A stretch of DNA of 64,000 nucleotides from Pseudomonadota bacterium (GTDB lineage Bacteria; Pseudomonadota; Gammaproteobacteria; Steroidobacterales; Steroidobacteraceae), in assembly GCA_021779535.1 (NCBI GenBank), contig JAJYAM010000001.1, positions 97,152 through 161,151 on the forward strand, read 5' to 3'. Below are positions 63,894 through 64,000 of this stretch, piece by piece; position 1 is the stretch's first letter; every line of letters starts with the position of its first letter. The position numbers and the translations under genes are program-made. The notes under the pieces were generated by a model that did not search any database, was not told the DNA's origin, and was given only the letters and a program-made list of their open reading frames with translations.

Positions 63894-64000
63894 TCAGCCG
63901 CCCGGCACGATCCGGCGCATCGGCACCGCGAAGCGAATGCCGCGCTGCTGGAACGACTCGACGATCGCGAGGTTCACGCGGTGCTGCAGGTCGAGCAGCG
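63894..64000 (-). CDS. MscS-family mechanosensitive channel (C-terminal fragment, truncated by window edge)
   Basis: Minus-strand translation ...LLDLQHRVNLAIVESFQQRGIRFAVPMRRIVPGG*, typical of MscS C-termini. Confidence 0.65.
   Translation of the reverse strand, partial: LLDLQHRVNLAIVESFQQRGIRFAVPMRRIVPGG

Noticed and set aside
1-64000. Frequent CGCGATCGCG / GCGATCGC words (HIP1-like)
   Set aside because: Largely explained by codon usage (GCG ATC GCG) in a high-GC genome; no evidence of a cyanobacterial HIP1 function.
1-64000. CRISPR arrays, IS elements, tRNA or rRNA genes
   Set aside because: No regularly spaced repeats, transposase ORFs or recognisable tRNA/rRNA sequences were seen on either strand by reading; a tRNAscan-SE/ISfinder run would be decisive.

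Overview
This is a contiguous, gene-dense, high-GC bacterial chromosome segment. Gene content and synteny look gammaproteobacterial (inference). It is mostly core genome: pilMNOPQ (pilQ truncated at the left edge), mrcA (PBP1a), gltA, rpmE, hemW-rdgB-rph, a PP2C phosphatase, yicC-gmk-rpoZ-spoT-ridA-recG, ubiC-ubiA, bioB-bioC-bioD, an aa3-type cytochrome oxidase cluster (coxB, coxA, small ORF, coxC, SURF1, Sco-like, ctaA, ctaB), an iorAB-like molybdenum hydroxylase, a UvrD-like helicase, trkA-trkH, dtd, tatABC, pbpG-like, GGDEF, ctp, envC, rhodanese-grxC-secB-gpsA, trmL and a partial mscS-like gene at the right edge. I saw no tRNA, rRNA, CRISPR array, transposase or phage module. The most interesting signals are regulatory and lie between genes: (1) a c-di-GMP-I (GEMM) riboswitch on the minus strand in the leader of pilMNOPQ, with a sigma70-like promoter and a strong downstream hairpin; (2) a TPP (THI-box) riboswitch immediately upstream of, and overlapping the ribosome-binding site of, a TonB-dependent receptor; (3) a BirA-type operator overlapping the -35 of a likely bioBCD promoter; (4) two palindromes 21 bp apart between a TetR-family regulator and a divergent TonB receptor / acyl-CoA ligase / hydrolase operon; (5) an AT-rich, DnaA-box-containing island between hemW and rpmE. 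Start codons were adjusted from the ORF track where homology or context supports it. Family assignments come from reading motifs; no database search was run.
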